Shown piece by piece: positions 32,022-40,909 of a stretch of DNA of 64,000 nucleotides. Where the stretch lies: positions 62,001-126,000 of the forward strand of contig NZ_JAPCHV010000013.1 of NCBI RefSeq assembly GCF_026107645.2, written 5' to 3'. Source of the DNA: Flavobacterium sp. MFBS3-15. GTDB lineage: Bacteria > Bacteroidota > Bacteroidia > Flavobacteriales > Flavobacteriaceae. Position 1 is the stretch's first letter; each line of letters opens with the position of its first letter. Under the pieces are notes generated by a model. The model had not been told where the DNA came from and did no database searches. It was given only the letters and a program-made list of their open reading frames with translations. A program made the position numbers and the translations under genes.

Positions 32022-32552
32022 TTAGCCATTTGAGTTTTTTCTTGCTGTAAGGAGGGTACTTGATAACGCCTTACCACCTGTCGAATAGATAAGCTCAAAA
32101 AGCTGTTGCTTTCTTTCATCCATCATTTTCGGGAATATTTCCAAAAGTTTTTCCGAAACCTTTTCTGCAAAGCTATCTAAGCTTGTAAGGTCTTCTTTAG
32201 AAATATCCCAAAAACCTGCGGGAAGCCGAATCTCATCTTTTCCAAAATCTGTCCCGTTGTATCCGAGCAGGTATTCGGCACCGAGCAAGGTAAGACATAC
32301 CATAAAAAGCTTTTTTTGCTTTTTGAAAATATACCGCCATGCTTTTTTATTCAGATTAATTAATTCGGCTACCAATGGTTCCTGATCTGTACAGCTAAAC
32401 ATAATGTCCACTCTTCCATCGGGAAAAATAATGACTTCTTTATCTTCATCGGTATGATTGGCACATAGCAGGAAACTCTTCACAAAACCGGAGCGCCGTT
32501 CGTCAGGAACAAATTTAATGTACTCAAAATCTTGCATCGTTTTTATGTGCAT
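32022..32552 (-). CDS. AraC-type sensor domain (DUF6597-like) without HTH
   Basis: About 176 residues from ATG 32552; an upstream TTG (32588) and a downstream ATG (32537) are alternatives. The sequence matches the N-terminal domain of a class of AraC regulators (VKSFLLCANH, EVIIFPDGRVDIMFS, YLLGYNGTDFG, LPAGFWDIS). The protein stops after ELIYSTGGKALSSTL, where the HTH domain should begin. Another frame stays open just beyond the stop, so the gene may be shortened by a frameshift. A stand-alone sensor is also possible. Confidence 0.6.
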   Translation of the reverse strand: MHIKTMQDFEYIKFVPDERRSGFVKSFLLCANHTDEDKEVIIFPDGRVDIMFSCTDQEPLVAELINLNKKAWRYIFKKQKKLFMVCLTLLGAEYLLGYNGTDFGKDEIRLPAGFWDISKEDLTSLDSFAEKVSEKLLEIFPKMMDERKQQLFELIYSTGGKALSSTLLTARKNSNG

Positions 32553-32610
32553 CTGACCTGGGAAGAAATATTGGATAATCTTAATCAATCGGTCAGATGA
32601 ATTATATATG

Positions 32611-32618
32611 CAAAACTA
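32611..32618 (-). promoter_or_regulatory. -7 element for the DUF6597-like gene
   Basis: Minus strand TAGTTTTG (TAnnTTTG); leader to ATG 32552 about 50 nt. Confidence 0.4.
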
Positions 32619-32770
32619 AAAAAAAACAGTCTAAAATACACGACCACACCCGGCAAATGCTGAGTGTGGTCGTGTAAGATTTTACCATTAATGAGGTCGT
32701 ATGGGCTGTTACAACTTATAGATTTCTTTTAATGCTTCTTTCAATGCCAAAGTACACTGTATTTCGCTGG

Positions 32771-32855
32771 CTTACAAGCCTTCAAATTTGTAATTTACCA
32801 TTGTGACATGATTTTGCCACAATTTTAACCTGTTTAACTATTTGATTTAAAGAAC
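32771..32855. repeat. Junction repeat B
   Basis: CTTACAAGCC, TTCAAAT (32781), 25 nt, TTTGCCACAA (32813-32822), 24 nt, TTAAAGAAC (32847-32855). It shares the CTTACA-GCCTTCAAATTT block with copy C at 53.03 kb. It marks the border between the nitrogen module and the metal island. Confidence 0.7.
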
Positions 32856-32858
32856 GAT

Positions 32859-33044
32859 ATGATTCTATGCAAATATAGTAAATTATACTGTGCTATGGGA
32901 GTTTGGTACGACAATTCAGAAATTCTATTTATCAGTAAAGGCATCTCCGCTACTGCCGCAATGCGCACTAAGGAGTTATTAAATCAATACTGCCAAGACC
33001 AGTACAACTTAGCCTGCAGGCCAAAGAAAATGGTACTCCATTAG
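32859..33044 (+). CDS. Short hypothetical frame next to junction B
   Basis: 61 codons from ATG 32859. The product has no recognised motif; the end (LACRPKKMVLH) is basic. It starts directly after junction repeat B, so it may be a relic of an element gene. Weak evidence. Confidence 0.2.
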   Translation: MILCKYSKLYCAMGVWYDNSEILFISKGISATAAMRTKELLNQYCQDQYNLACRPKKMVLH

Positions 33045-33067
33045 TTCCTGCAAATAGGCATTAACAG

Positions 33068-33097
33068 GACAGCCGCTACCCAAAGGCAACGGCTGTC
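33068..33097 (-). terminator. Hairpin after the copper operon
   Basis: GACAGCCG (33068-33075) pairs with CGGCTGTC (33090-33097), 35 nt beyond the stop of the last gene of the minus-strand operon. No T-run. Confidence 0.5.
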
Positions 33098-33131
33098 AGA
33101 ATTATCAACAGGTAATTACTAATGGCAGTCC

Positions 33132-33488
33132 TTAATGCGCAAGATGGTGGTGCGCCTGTGCTATCGAATCGTATTCATGGTGCTGGGCCGCATCGTGGTG
33201 CGTTCCCGAGTGATGATGGATCGTATCGCCATGATGATAGTCCTGGTGATGGTGCACGAAAAGGGAATCGTGATGATGGTACAGGCTGTCGTAATGGTGG
33301 ACTGCCGCCCCTGTGTGATGGGCTATGGAATCATTGTAACGTTCCATATGGTGCAGGGCTCCGGCCATCCCCTGCACTGCGGCAAGGTCTTCATGCCCGC
33401 CTGCCTGAGCCGGGTCATTTTCGCTGCAGCCATAGGCAGCCAGCAGGCACGCCGCCAATAGTCCCGGCAATGTAGTGGTTCTTTTCAT
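33132..33488 (-). CDS. Histidine-rich lipoprotein (metal-binding candidate)
   Basis: 118 residues from ATG 33488 (MKRTTTLPGLLAACLLAAYGC, lipobox AYGC). About a quarter of the mature protein is His, in clusters such as HYDSLYHHHDSLFVHHHQDY and HHGDTIHHHSGTHHD, spaced like repeats. Such sequences chelate Cu, Ni or Zn at the membrane surface. No family recognised. Last gene of the eleven-gene copper operon, 10 nt after the DUF305 lipoprotein gene. A metal store or sponge is an inference. Confidence 0.75.
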   Translation of the reverse strand: MKRTTTLPGLLAACLLAAYGCSENDPAQAGGHEDLAAVQGMAGALHHMERYNDSIAHHTGAAVHHYDSLYHHHDSLFVHHHQDYHHGDTIHHHSGTHHDAAQHHEYDSIAQAHHHLAH

Positions 33489-33498
33489 GTTGGTACGG

Positions 33499-34119
33499 TT
33501 AACGGCGGTTTTGAGCCAGCCAGTTGCTAAGTGCAATAATTTCGTTGCTTTGTGCCTCAATAATCATATTGGCCATCGCGATGAGTTCGGGATTGCTGCC
33601 ATGATGGAGGTAAGTGGAGGCGCTGTCTATGGCGGCCTGGTGATGGATTATCATCAGGCTGGCAAAGTCGTTGTCAATATCGCCTGTAATCATTTGCTGG
33701 TCAGCCATCGCATCCATCTTGTCCATCCCAGTCATCTGTTCTGCCATAAAATCCATGTCCATCTCATCGGCATTGATAGCGGCGAGGATAGTTTCCAATT
33801 CCTGTATCTCCTGCTGCTGTGCAGTGACTATGGCCTGCGCCACAGCTTTCATCTCCGTATCGCTGCCTTCCTGCAGCTCCAGGCCTGCCATGGCAATGGC
33901 GCCCTCGTGGTGCATGACCATCATCGCGGCAAAATCGACATCAGGGTCATGGGTCATTTCCATGGCTGCCATCGCATCCATCATGGTATGCATTTTATTC
34001 ATCATCTTGTTCTCATCATGCGCCTGCAGCTGCACGCCGTTTTTTGCGCTGTCATCATCCGAGCATGAGACCATTAAGTTCATGGCAGCAAGCACTGCCA
34101 TCAGGATTGTTTTTTTCAT
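33499..34119 (-). CDS. DUF305 domain lipoprotein
   Basis: 206 residues with lipobox (MVSC). Two DUF305 halves: DVDFAAMMVMHHEGAIAMAG and, after a Met-rich linker, NDFASLMIIHHQAAIDSAST. The HH and Met residues are the family hallmark and probably bind Cu or Ag. Located in the inner or outer membrane facing the periplasm; 26 nt downstream of the multicopper oxidase gene. Confidence 0.88.
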   Translation of the reverse strand: MKKTILMAVLAAMNLMVSCSDDDSAKNGVQLQAHDENKMMNKMHTMMDAMAAMEMTHDPDVDFAAMMVMHHEGAIAMAGLELQEGSDTEMKAVAQAIVTAQQQEIQELETILAAINADEMDMDFMAEQMTGMDKMDAMADQQMITGDIDNDFASLMIIHHQAAIDSASTYLHHGSNPELIAMANMIIEAQSNEIIALSNWLAQNRR

Positions 34120-34145
34120 AATTTAAAATAGTTATTGGTTTGTAA

Positions 34146-36725
34146 TTAATAATTCAGCATAACACCAAAGCCAGCTCCCATATCGCTGTCGTAGTGTGCC
34201 GATAGAGAGCCCCAGCGCGTAATGATATAGCGCAGGCCGCCCATGTACTCCTTATCGGTATTCACCATCAGGTTCATGCGAAGGCGCCTGCCCAGCGGTA
34301 TGTCCTTCCTTTCGAGCTGCAGCCTGAGGTTCCCGTCGCTGAATACCTCAGCCTGTGCTGTAACCAGCATGGGCAGGATATAACTGACCCCGGCGCTTAA
34401 GACCGCCCTTTTGTCTTTAGTATTCCCCTGGCCGAAAATGTTTTCCTCCGTCTCACCCATGTCCTGCTTCCTGTAGCGCCAGTCGAATCCTATGAACGGG
34501 AACAGCCATTGCATCTTATCCACATAACGCCCAACGTGGAGCTCTGTCTCATAGCCATGGTGGTCATTATACCCCAGCCTCCACTCGGCATTAATGCTCC
34601 AGCGCGTATTAGCAAGCATCGCCTCGCCGTCGTTGCCATTGGTCGCGAAATCGTTCTCCGCCATAAAATGGAACTCCCTGTCATCGGCAAAGAGCCTTCT
34701 TTGGGCAAGCTTGGGGTCCGGTATTTCGGGGTTCGGCGGGGAATTCTCATAACTGAAGACCCGCCCCATGCCGCTCATCATGTGGTAGAGGATGTGGCAG
34801 TGGAAAAACCAGTCGCCGCCGTCCTCGCTGGCGGCAAACTCAATGGTGTCGGTCTCCATAGGCATGATGTCAATGATATTTTTCATCGGTGCATAATCGC
34901 CATGCCCGTTTATTACCCTGAAATCGTGGCCGTGCAGATGCATGGGGTGGCGCATCATGGAGTTGTTGTGCAGGACGATGCGCAGTATCTCCCCTTTCCT
35001 GATGAGTATCTTATCTGTTTCCGAGACGACCTTGTTGTCCAGGCTCCAGACGTAACGGTTCATATTTCCGGTAAGCTCGAACTTAAGTTCCCTTACAGGG
35101 GCGTCCTTAGATAATGCCGTGTTTGTCGGGGATTTCAGCATCGCATAGTTTAAGGTCACGATATCGGCAAGCGCATTAGGGTTGTACCGGTTCTCCATGC
35201 TGTGCGTTCCATGCCCGTCAGGGGCGTTTTCGGTTTCGTGACTGTCCCCCTCGGTCGGCATTTCCATGGGCCGGTCTTCCTGCATTCCCGTGATTTCAGG
35301 ATACATGACCGCGTTCATGTCCATTTGGTTCAGGGACATCTGCATCCCCATATCATCCAGGTCACCGTTCATTTTCATCATATCGTTCATCATCTTCATA
35401 CCTTCGAAGTATTTCAGCTTTGGAAGCGGCGTGATCAGCTGCCTGACACCCGCTCCTAGATAAAGCGAGGCGGATTTAGTACGGTCTTCAGGGGTGGCAA
35501 GGAACTCATAGGCGATACCTTCCCCGGGAATGGTCACCACAAGGTCATAGGTCTCCGATACGGCGATCAGCAGCCGGTCCACCACTACAGGCTCTACATC
35601 GTTGCCATCACTTGCCACTACCGTGATTTTCCCGCCCGCATACGTCAGCCAGAAATTGCTCGAAGCCCCGCCGTTGGAAACGCGCAGCCGCACCTTCTGC
35701 CCTGCCTTGAACTGCGTGAGCTGGCTTTCATTGCTGCCGTTGATCAGGAACTTCTCATAATAGACGTCACTCACATCCATGGCATTCATGCGCTTCCATT
35801 CATTGGCGAGCTTGGTGGTGAAATATCCCTGCCTGATCGCCTCGCCGTAGCTCTGGGTGGTTCCTTTCCTGATCGCGAACCAATCCGAGGCATTATGAAG
35901 CATCCGGTGCACGTTTTCAGGATTCAGGTCGGTCCATTCGCTCAGCAGGACAGGTACGGTAGGCAGGTCATCAATGCCCTCCCTGAAAGTCGGGTCCGAA
36001 TTCCGTTTGTTCATCACAAAGGAACCGTACATACCAATCTGCTCCTGAAGCCCGGAATGGCTATGGTACCAATGCGTTCCGTGCTGGATGATTGGAAAAG
36101 TGTACTTATAGGTCGTATGGGGCTTGATAGGCATCTGTGTCAGGTTGGGGACCCCATCTTCCTTATTGGGCAAAAACAGCCCGTGCCAGTGAAGCGATGT
36201 TTCCTCGTCGAGTTCGTTGTGGACATAGATTTCGGCGGTATCGCCTTCGGTGAAGGTCAGTGTCGGCATGGGTATCTGCCCATTAACGGCAATCGCCCGC
36301 TTGGGCTTGCCGGAAAAGTTCACTATCGTATCCCTCACATACAGGTCATAGCGGACTACCCTGGCCGGTGCATCGGCAATTGTCCTTTTCGGTGCCGCCG
36401 GCACTGGTTCCTGTTCAGGCGCTTTCGTGCTGCGGCCATCATGGCCGGCATGCTCTTTCTTGGTCGTCGGCGCTTTGGCTTGTACCGCTTTCTTTTTCGG
36501 CTCCGCCCTGGCTGCTGCCTTGGGCTTCTCCTTTACCAGCGCCATGCCGCATTTGGGGCACTTGCCCGGCTTTGGCGAATGTACCTCGGGATGCATGCTG
36601 CAGGTGTAGGACACCTGCTCTTTACCGGCTTGCGCCTGTACAGGAGCAGCCATTACAAGCATGAGCAATAAGGCCAGCAATGTAAATCCTGGTCTGGTGT
36701 AAAATGGCCTGAGGATATTTTTCAT
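34146..36725 (-). CDS. Multicopper oxidase fused to a CopB-like outer-membrane domain
   Basis: 859 residues. Signal peptide to about 32; heavy-metal-binding domain at about 40-64 (CSMHPEVHSPKPGKCPKCGM); Lys/Ala-rich linker to 115; CopA-type multicopper oxidase at about 120-660 with copper ligands HWHGLF, HWYHSHSG, HPMHLHGHDF and HCHILYHMMSGM; a Met-rich insert at about 430-510 (GMKMMNDMMKMNGDLDDMGM). Residues about 665-859 match CopB-like barrel sequence (RWSINAEWRLGYNDHHGYET, RYRKQDMGE, GLRYIITRWGSLSAHYDSD). CopA oxidises Cu(I) in the periplasm and CopB exports it or binds it at the outer membrane; here both are one chain. Confidence 0.88.
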   Translation of the reverse strand: MKNILRPFYTRPGFTLLALLLMLVMAAPVQAQAGKEQVSYTCSMHPEVHSPKPGKCPKCGMALVKEKPKAAARAEPKKKAVQAKAPTTKKEHAGHDGRSTKAPEQEPVPAAPKRTIADAPARVVRYDLYVRDTIVNFSGKPKRAIAVNGQIPMPTLTFTEGDTAEIYVHNELDEETSLHWHGLFLPNKEDGVPNLTQMPIKPHTTYKYTFPIIQHGTHWYHSHSGLQEQIGMYGSFVMNKRNSDPTFREGIDDLPTVPVLLSEWTDLNPENVHRMLHNASDWFAIRKGTTQSYGEAIRQGYFTTKLANEWKRMNAMDVSDVYYEKFLINGSNESQLTQFKAGQKVRLRVSNGGASSNFWLTYAGGKITVVASDGNDVEPVVVDRLLIAVSETYDLVVTIPGEGIAYEFLATPEDRTKSASLYLGAGVRQLITPLPKLKYFEGMKMMNDMMKMNGDLDDMGMQMSLNQMDMNAVMYPEITGMQEDRPMEMPTEGDSHETENAPDGHGTHSMENRYNPNALADIVTLNYAMLKSPTNTALSKDAPVRELKFELTGNMNRYVWSLDNKVVSETDKILIRKGEILRIVLHNNSMMRHPMHLHGHDFRVINGHGDYAPMKNIIDIMPMETDTIEFAASEDGGDWFFHCHILYHMMSGMGRVFSYENSPPNPEIPDPKLAQRRLFADDREFHFMAENDFATNGNDGEAMLANTRWSINAEWRLGYNDHHGYETELHVGRYVDKMQWLFPFIGFDWRYRKQDMGETEENIFGQGNTKDKRAVLSAGVSYILPMLVTAQAEVFSDGNLRLQLERKDIPLGRRLRMNLMVNTDKEYMGGLRYIITRWGSLSAHYDSDMGAGFGVMLNY

Positions 36726-36774
36726 GTGGTGTTAAATTATAGCGGGTACCGATAGGCCACGCGCTGTTATGATT

Positions 36775-37278
36775 CTATTTTTTGCTGTCTGCATCCATGG
36801 CTTCCAGTTTGGCCTTCATCTGCCTTATTTCTTCCTGCTGGCTTTCGATGATCTGCCTGGCAAGCGCACGCACCTCCGGATCGTTCAGGTCTGCCTCTTC
36901 CGACATCAATATCGCTGAGGCATGATGGGGTATCATGGACTTTAGGAATTGCCTGTCTGAGACCCCGCCCTGCTGGCGTATGAGCAGGAAGAAACCCGCC
37001 AGTGCCAGGGCACTCACCGCGATGATGATGGCGTTGCGCTTCTTATTGTTGTACATGCCCCCCATCACCAGGAGCTCGATGATTACCATCGGTGTTGCCA
37101 TCAGCCCGGCCATATAGATTTGGTTGACATTGTGCACGACATTGGCAAAGACATCTACCATCGCATACATAAGTATATACATGGCAATAAATGAGAGTGC
37201 CGTCATTAGCATAAGCTTCCTGTAATGGTGCATAGGCTTGTCTTCCGCCCCTGCATGTCTGTGATTGCTGTGTTTCAT
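36775..37278 (-). CDS. Membrane DUF305 protein
   Basis: 167 residues. A His-rich N-terminus (MKHSNHRHAGAEDKPMHHYR) precedes three transmembrane helices (about 23-45, 54-72, 82-98) and a C-terminal DUF305 domain outside (FLKSMIPHHASAILMSEEAD). Typical companion of copper ATPases and oxidases in Bacteroidota. 26 nt downstream of the ATPase gene. Confidence 0.85.
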   Translation of the reverse strand: MKHSNHRHAGAEDKPMHHYRKLMLMTALSFIAMYILMYAMVDVFANVVHNVNQIYMAGLMATPMVIIELLVMGGMYNNKKRNAIIIAVSALALAGFFLLIRQQGGVSDRQFLKSMIPHHASAILMSEEADLNDPEVRALARQIIESQQEEIRQMKAKLEAMDADSKK

Positions 37279-37304
37279 GATGAATATTTTTTAAGTTATA
37301 CGGA

Positions 37305-39800
37305 TCACTTCCTTAGCCGCAGCGAATTGAGTATGACAGAGACCGAACTCAGGCTCATCGCTGCAGCAGCTATCATGGGTGAAAGCAGGATGCCCAGCGA
37401 AGGATAGAGCACCCCTGCCGCGACCGGAATTCCAATGACATTGTAGACAAAGGCCAGGAAAAGGTTCTGGCGTATGTTCTTCATCACCTTATGGCTCAGC
37501 TCCTGTGCCGTTACGATGCCCTGCAGGTCTCCCCGGAGCAGGGTTACCCCGGCGCTTTCTATGGCGACATCAGTCCCGGTGCCCATCGCGATGCCGATGT
37601 CGGCCTGAGCCAGGGCGGGCGCATCGTTAATGCCGTCCCCTGCCATAGCCACAACTTTTCCCTCACCCTGCAGCCTCCTGATCTCCTCAAGCTTGTCCTG
37701 CGGGAGCGCCTCAGCCCTGAAATGCTCCAGTCCCATCTGCTGGGCTACCGCCTTGGCGGTGGCCGCATTGTCACCGGTCAGCATGATGACATCGATGCCT
37801 TTTTGGCGTAAGGATTTAATGGCTGCCGCGCTGCTCGGCTTGATCGCATCGGCAATGGTGATAAGGCCTTTCACGGAACTGCCGAGGCTGACATAGGATA
37901 CCGTCTTGCCTTTCGCCTGTTCGCGCGCCGCTTCTTCAGCCAGCTGGCCCGGGATTGGCGCCCCGACGGCCTCCATCAGGCTGCGATTGCCCACCCCTGC
38001 ACGCTGCTGCCCCAGCGTTCCGGTCACGCCTTTGCCGGTTACCGCATCAAAGTCCGCCGCCTTTTCCGGGGTGATCCCTTTATTTCGGGCATACTGCATT
38101 ACGGCGGTTGCCAGGGGATGTTCGCTGTGCTGGTTCAGCGAACTGATGAGGCGCAGGATTTCATCTTCAGCCACGCCCTCGATAGGCACGACACGCTCTA
38201 CCGATGGCTTGCCCTCGGTGATGGTTCCGGTCTTGTCGATGATAAGGACCTGCATCTCGGCCATCTTTTCCAGGGCTTCAGCGTTCTTGATGAGCACGCC
38301 TTGCCTCGCGCCGCTTCCCACACCGACCATGATGGACATCGGGGTAGCCAATCCAAGGGCACACGGGCAGGCGATGATCAGCACCGCCAGCGCATTGGCA
38401 AAGGCAAAGACATACGCCGGGCTGGGGCCGTAAGCCGCCCATACCACGAACGTGACCAGGGCTATCGCTATTACGGCAGGCACAAAGTACCTGGAAACCT
38501 TATCAGCCAGCTTCTGGATTGGGGCCCGGGAGCGGCTGGCAGTATTGACCATCTCGATGATCTGGGCCAGCAGGGTCTCCCCGCCAACCTTTTCGGCTGA
38601 CATCAGGAACGTCTTTGTCCCGTTGATCGTGCCGGCACTTACCTTATCGCCTGCTGCTTTTGTAACCGGTATTGGCTCACCGGTGATCATGGACTCATCG
38701 ATGCTTGCGGAACCTTCAGTTATGCTGCCGTCGACAGGGATCTTTTCCCCGGGCTTTACCCGCAGGATGTCGCCTTTTTGTATGTCATTGATATGGATTT
38801 GCGTTTCATTGCCGTCTTTCACCAGTGTCGCATCGGTGGGCGAGAGCTTGAGCAGTTCCCTTATCGCGCCGCTGGTTCGGCTATGGGCTTTGGCCTCAAG
38901 CAGCTGCCCCAGCAGTACAAGGGTAAGTATGACTGTAACGGCTTCAAAATACAGGTGTACGCTGCCATGGTGCCCACGGAACTCCTGGGGGAATACTGAG
39001 GGAAATAGCAGCCCGACAATGCTGAAGAGGAATGCTGCAGCTCCCCCGAGCCCAATCAGGCTGAACATGTTCAGCCTGAAGGTAGTAAACGATGTCCAGG
39101 CCCTCTGGAAGAACATCCATGTCGAGTAGAAGACCACGGGAAGGGAGAAAATGAACTGCAGCCAGTTGGAGGTATCCTGCCCTAAGGCGCTGCCGACAGG
39201 GTTGCCCGGGATCATTTCGCCCATTGCCAGCAAAAATATGGGCACGGTAAAACCTACCGCTATCCAGAATTTCCGGCGCAGCGCCTTATACGTCTGGTCT
39301 TCCTGGTCCACCGGCGCCAACGGAACAAGGTCCATCCCGCAGATGGGGCAGGCGCCCGGCGCATCCTTTATGATCTCAGGGTGCATCGGGCAGGTATACT
39401 GCGAAGCGGCTGCCTGGAGCTGCGGTACCTTTTCAAGGTTCATGCCGCATACGGGGCAGCTGCCCGGCTTGTCGTAGGTCTTGTCGCCTTCGCAATGCAT
39501 CGGGCAGTAATATTGGTCGCCTTTAGCATGTTTTGGCGTACGGGTGTGCATAGGGTGCGGGTCAGGATGGTGATGGTGAGGCGTTTCTCCGTGCCCCTGC
39601 ATCGTAATTTGATAGTTGCCTGCACGGCTTACCGCTTCCTGCAGGGTTGCTGTGGGTATGTGCTCCGTCATGCTGATGACGGCAGCAGGTGGGTCAAGGC
39701 TTACCTGCGCGGAAATTCCCTCAATGCTGTTGAGCGCCTGCTCTACCGCCTTGCGGCAGCCATCGCAGCTCATGCCCTGGATTTGATACGTGTGCTTCAT
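37305..39800 (-). CDS. copA: Copper-transporting P1B-type ATPase
   Basis: 831 residues. HMA domain at 1-70 with GMSCDGC; two heavy-metal-binding CPMH domains at about 90-165 ([38 protein letters not shown]); then the P-type core with the CPC ion site ([12 protein letters not shown], near 480), phosphorylation site DKTGT (near 521), and [14 protein letters not shown] (near 718). The CPC type with HMA and CPMH modules is Cu(+) export (P1B-1). It pumps Cu(I) or Ag(I) to the periplasm, where the oxidase and HMA carriers act. 25 nt after the haem-binding pseudogene. Confidence 0.93.
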   Translation of the reverse strand: MKHTYQIQGMSCDGCRKAVEQALNSIEGISAQVSLDPPAAVISMTEHIPTATLQEAVSRAGNYQITMQGHGETPHHHHPDPHPMHTRTPKHAKGDQYYCPMHCEGDKTYDKPGSCPVCGMNLEKVPQLQAAASQYTCPMHPEIIKDAPGACPICGMDLVPLAPVDQEDQTYKALRRKFWIAVGFTVPIFLLAMGEMIPGNPVGSALGQDTSNWLQFIFSLPVVFYSTWMFFQRAWTSFTTFRLNMFSLIGLGGAAAFLFSIVGLLFPSVFPQEFRGHHGSVHLYFEAVTVILTLVLLGQLLEAKAHSRTSGAIRELLKLSPTDATLVKDGNETQIHINDIQKGDILRVKPGEKIPVDGSITEGSASIDESMITGEPIPVTKAAGDKVSAGTINGTKTFLMSAEKVGGETLLAQIIEMVNTASRSRAPIQKLADKVSRYFVPAVIAIALVTFVVWAAYGPSPAYVFAFANALAVLIIACPCALGLATPMSIMVGVGSGARQGVLIKNAEALEKMAEMQVLIIDKTGTITEGKPSVERVVPIEGVAEDEILRLISSLNQHSEHPLATAVMQYARNKGITPEKAADFDAVTGKGVTGTLGQQRAGVGNRSLMEAVGAPIPGQLAEEAAREQAKGKTVSYVSLGSSVKGLITIADAIKPSSAAAIKSLRQKGIDVIMLTGDNAATAKAVAQQMGLEHFRAEALPQDKLEEIRRLQGEGKVVAMAGDGINDAPALAQADIGIAMGTGTDVAIESAGVTLLRGDLQGIVTAQELSHKVMKNIRQNLFLAFVYNVIGIPVAAGVLYPSLGILLSPMIAAAAMSLSSVSVILNSLRLRK

Positions 39801-39825
39801 AACAATTGATTTTGGTTGTTGCTAC

Positions 39826-40259
39826 TTATCTCGATAAACTGTCTTGCAAGGCCTCTGCCCATTCCGCCAATACCTTCGCCTCTGTTGGGGTGAGCCTAGC
39901 CTCCCGATGCAGAAGGCTATAGGCCTCCGGAGGCATCGCCCCCGATTTTACCTGCCCTGCGATGGCACCCATCTTACTGGCCTGAAATCCAGTTCTTCCC
40001 TGCCGCGGGTGATATGCCCTTCGAGCCACCAGCCTACAGGCTGCACGTAGGCGTACAAGGGATAATCCGTTGCATTGCTGTGGCAGTCATAACAGGCGCG
40101 CTGCAACACTAATGCCACTGGCGCGGGTATCGTGCTTACATTCTCGAGGTGTGCCTCGTCCTTTGGCCGATAGGCGTCACCCTGCTTTGGCTGGTAGAGC
40201 TGCATTGCGGCAAATACCAGCAGGGTGGCAATGGCTAACCTCCCCCTCGCCCGTCGCAT
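39826..40259 (-). pseudogene. Haem-binding domain protein (CYDCH type), disrupted by internal deletion
   Basis: The first frame (from ATG 40259) encodes a membrane anchor, ACYDCHSNATDYPLYAYVQP and HITRGREELDF, then runs out of frame. The second frame (from about 40000 to 39826) continues the same protein with ASKMGAIAGQVKSGAMPPEA, LLHREARLTPTEAKVLAEWA. Compared with intact family members, about ten residues between ELDF and ASKMG are missing, so a deletion of roughly 30 nt that is not a multiple of three has broken the gene. It has 1 nt to the preceding gene and lies in the operon. Confidence 0.7.
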
Positions 40260-40260
40260 A

Positions 40261-40878
40261 CTATAGCTCTTTCTTTAATGCGCCGCAGGAGAGCATCTCT
40301 TTTCCGTAATAAGGATTCTTTATCTCCTTTGTCGCGCTTATCCATGTCGCCCCCTTGCCGTCATTGTACATTGGGCAGTGGTCAAGGTAAAGCTTCCTGT
40401 CCGTGCCGAAGCGGGCTATGAGGTCGTTCATATCCTGGCTAAGCACTGACAGGTGCTCCCGCTGGTGGGCAATATCAGAGCCATTTTGGCTGATATGCTC
40501 CGCGTGTTGTTTTGCATCCGCCGCGATATCGGCGTAATCGGCGCGCTTCTCCTTCGGTATGGCAGTGGCGTCAACCTTCTCAAATTCGCCCTGCAGCGCT
40601 TTTCCTGCCTGCGCAGCGGCTTTCGCATCGTCCTTTGCAAGGGCTTCCTGAAGCTTCAGGTAGGCCGTGATAATCCCCTCGGTTGAGAAGCCTGTTTGCG
40701 CTGTAGCGTTTTCTTGAGTCCCGGCAGCTGAGCCGTCCTGACCGGCGGTGGTTTGCCTGGTAGTGTCGCTTGGCATTATGGCGGTATCAGTACCGGTTTG
40801 ATCGGTATTGCTTTCTTTCTTGCCGCAGGCAACCGCAAGGGATGCTGCCGCCAACAGGGTAATCATTAAATTTTTCAT
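40261..40878 (-). CDS. DUF3347 domain lipoprotein
   Basis: 205 residues from ATG 40878; an ATG three codons upstream (40887) is equally possible. Lipobox AVAC. After a Thr/Gln-rich linker the DUF3347 domain starts near residue 70 (ITAYLKLQEALAKDDAKAAA) and ends in the family motif DHCPMYNDGKGATWIS and NPYYGKEMLSCG, with Cys, Met and His likely binding Cu. CusB-like adaptors carry a similar domain. Part of the copper operon, 22 nt after the barrel gene. Confidence 0.88.
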   Translation of the reverse strand: MKNLMITLLAAASLAVACGKKESNTDQTGTDTAIMPSDTTRQTTAGQDGSAAGTQENATAQTGFSTEGIITAYLKLQEALAKDDAKAAAQAGKALQGEFEKVDATAIPKEKRADYADIAADAKQHAEHISQNGSDIAHQREHLSVLSQDMNDLIARFGTDRKLYLDHCPMYNDGKGATWISATKEIKNPYYGKEMLSCGALKKEL

Positions 40879-40909
40879 TGTTGTCATAATTGTATCGGCT
40901 CTCCCGAGC

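Noticed and set aside
32859..33044. An integrase or transposase remnant beside junction B
   Set aside because: The 61-codon frame shows no tyrosine-recombinase or transposase motif; kept only as a weak hypothetical frame.
33069..34119. Plus-strand frames of 100-200 codons across the His-rich and DUF305 genes
   Set aside because: They are antisense shadows of CAT/ATG-rich coding sequence (His/Met codons) and have no start context or domain.
35895..36671. A 258-codon plus-strand frame
   Set aside because: It lies wholly within the multicopper oxidase gene on the other strand; its His/Arg/Phe-rich composition is a shadow of the GC-rich coding strand.
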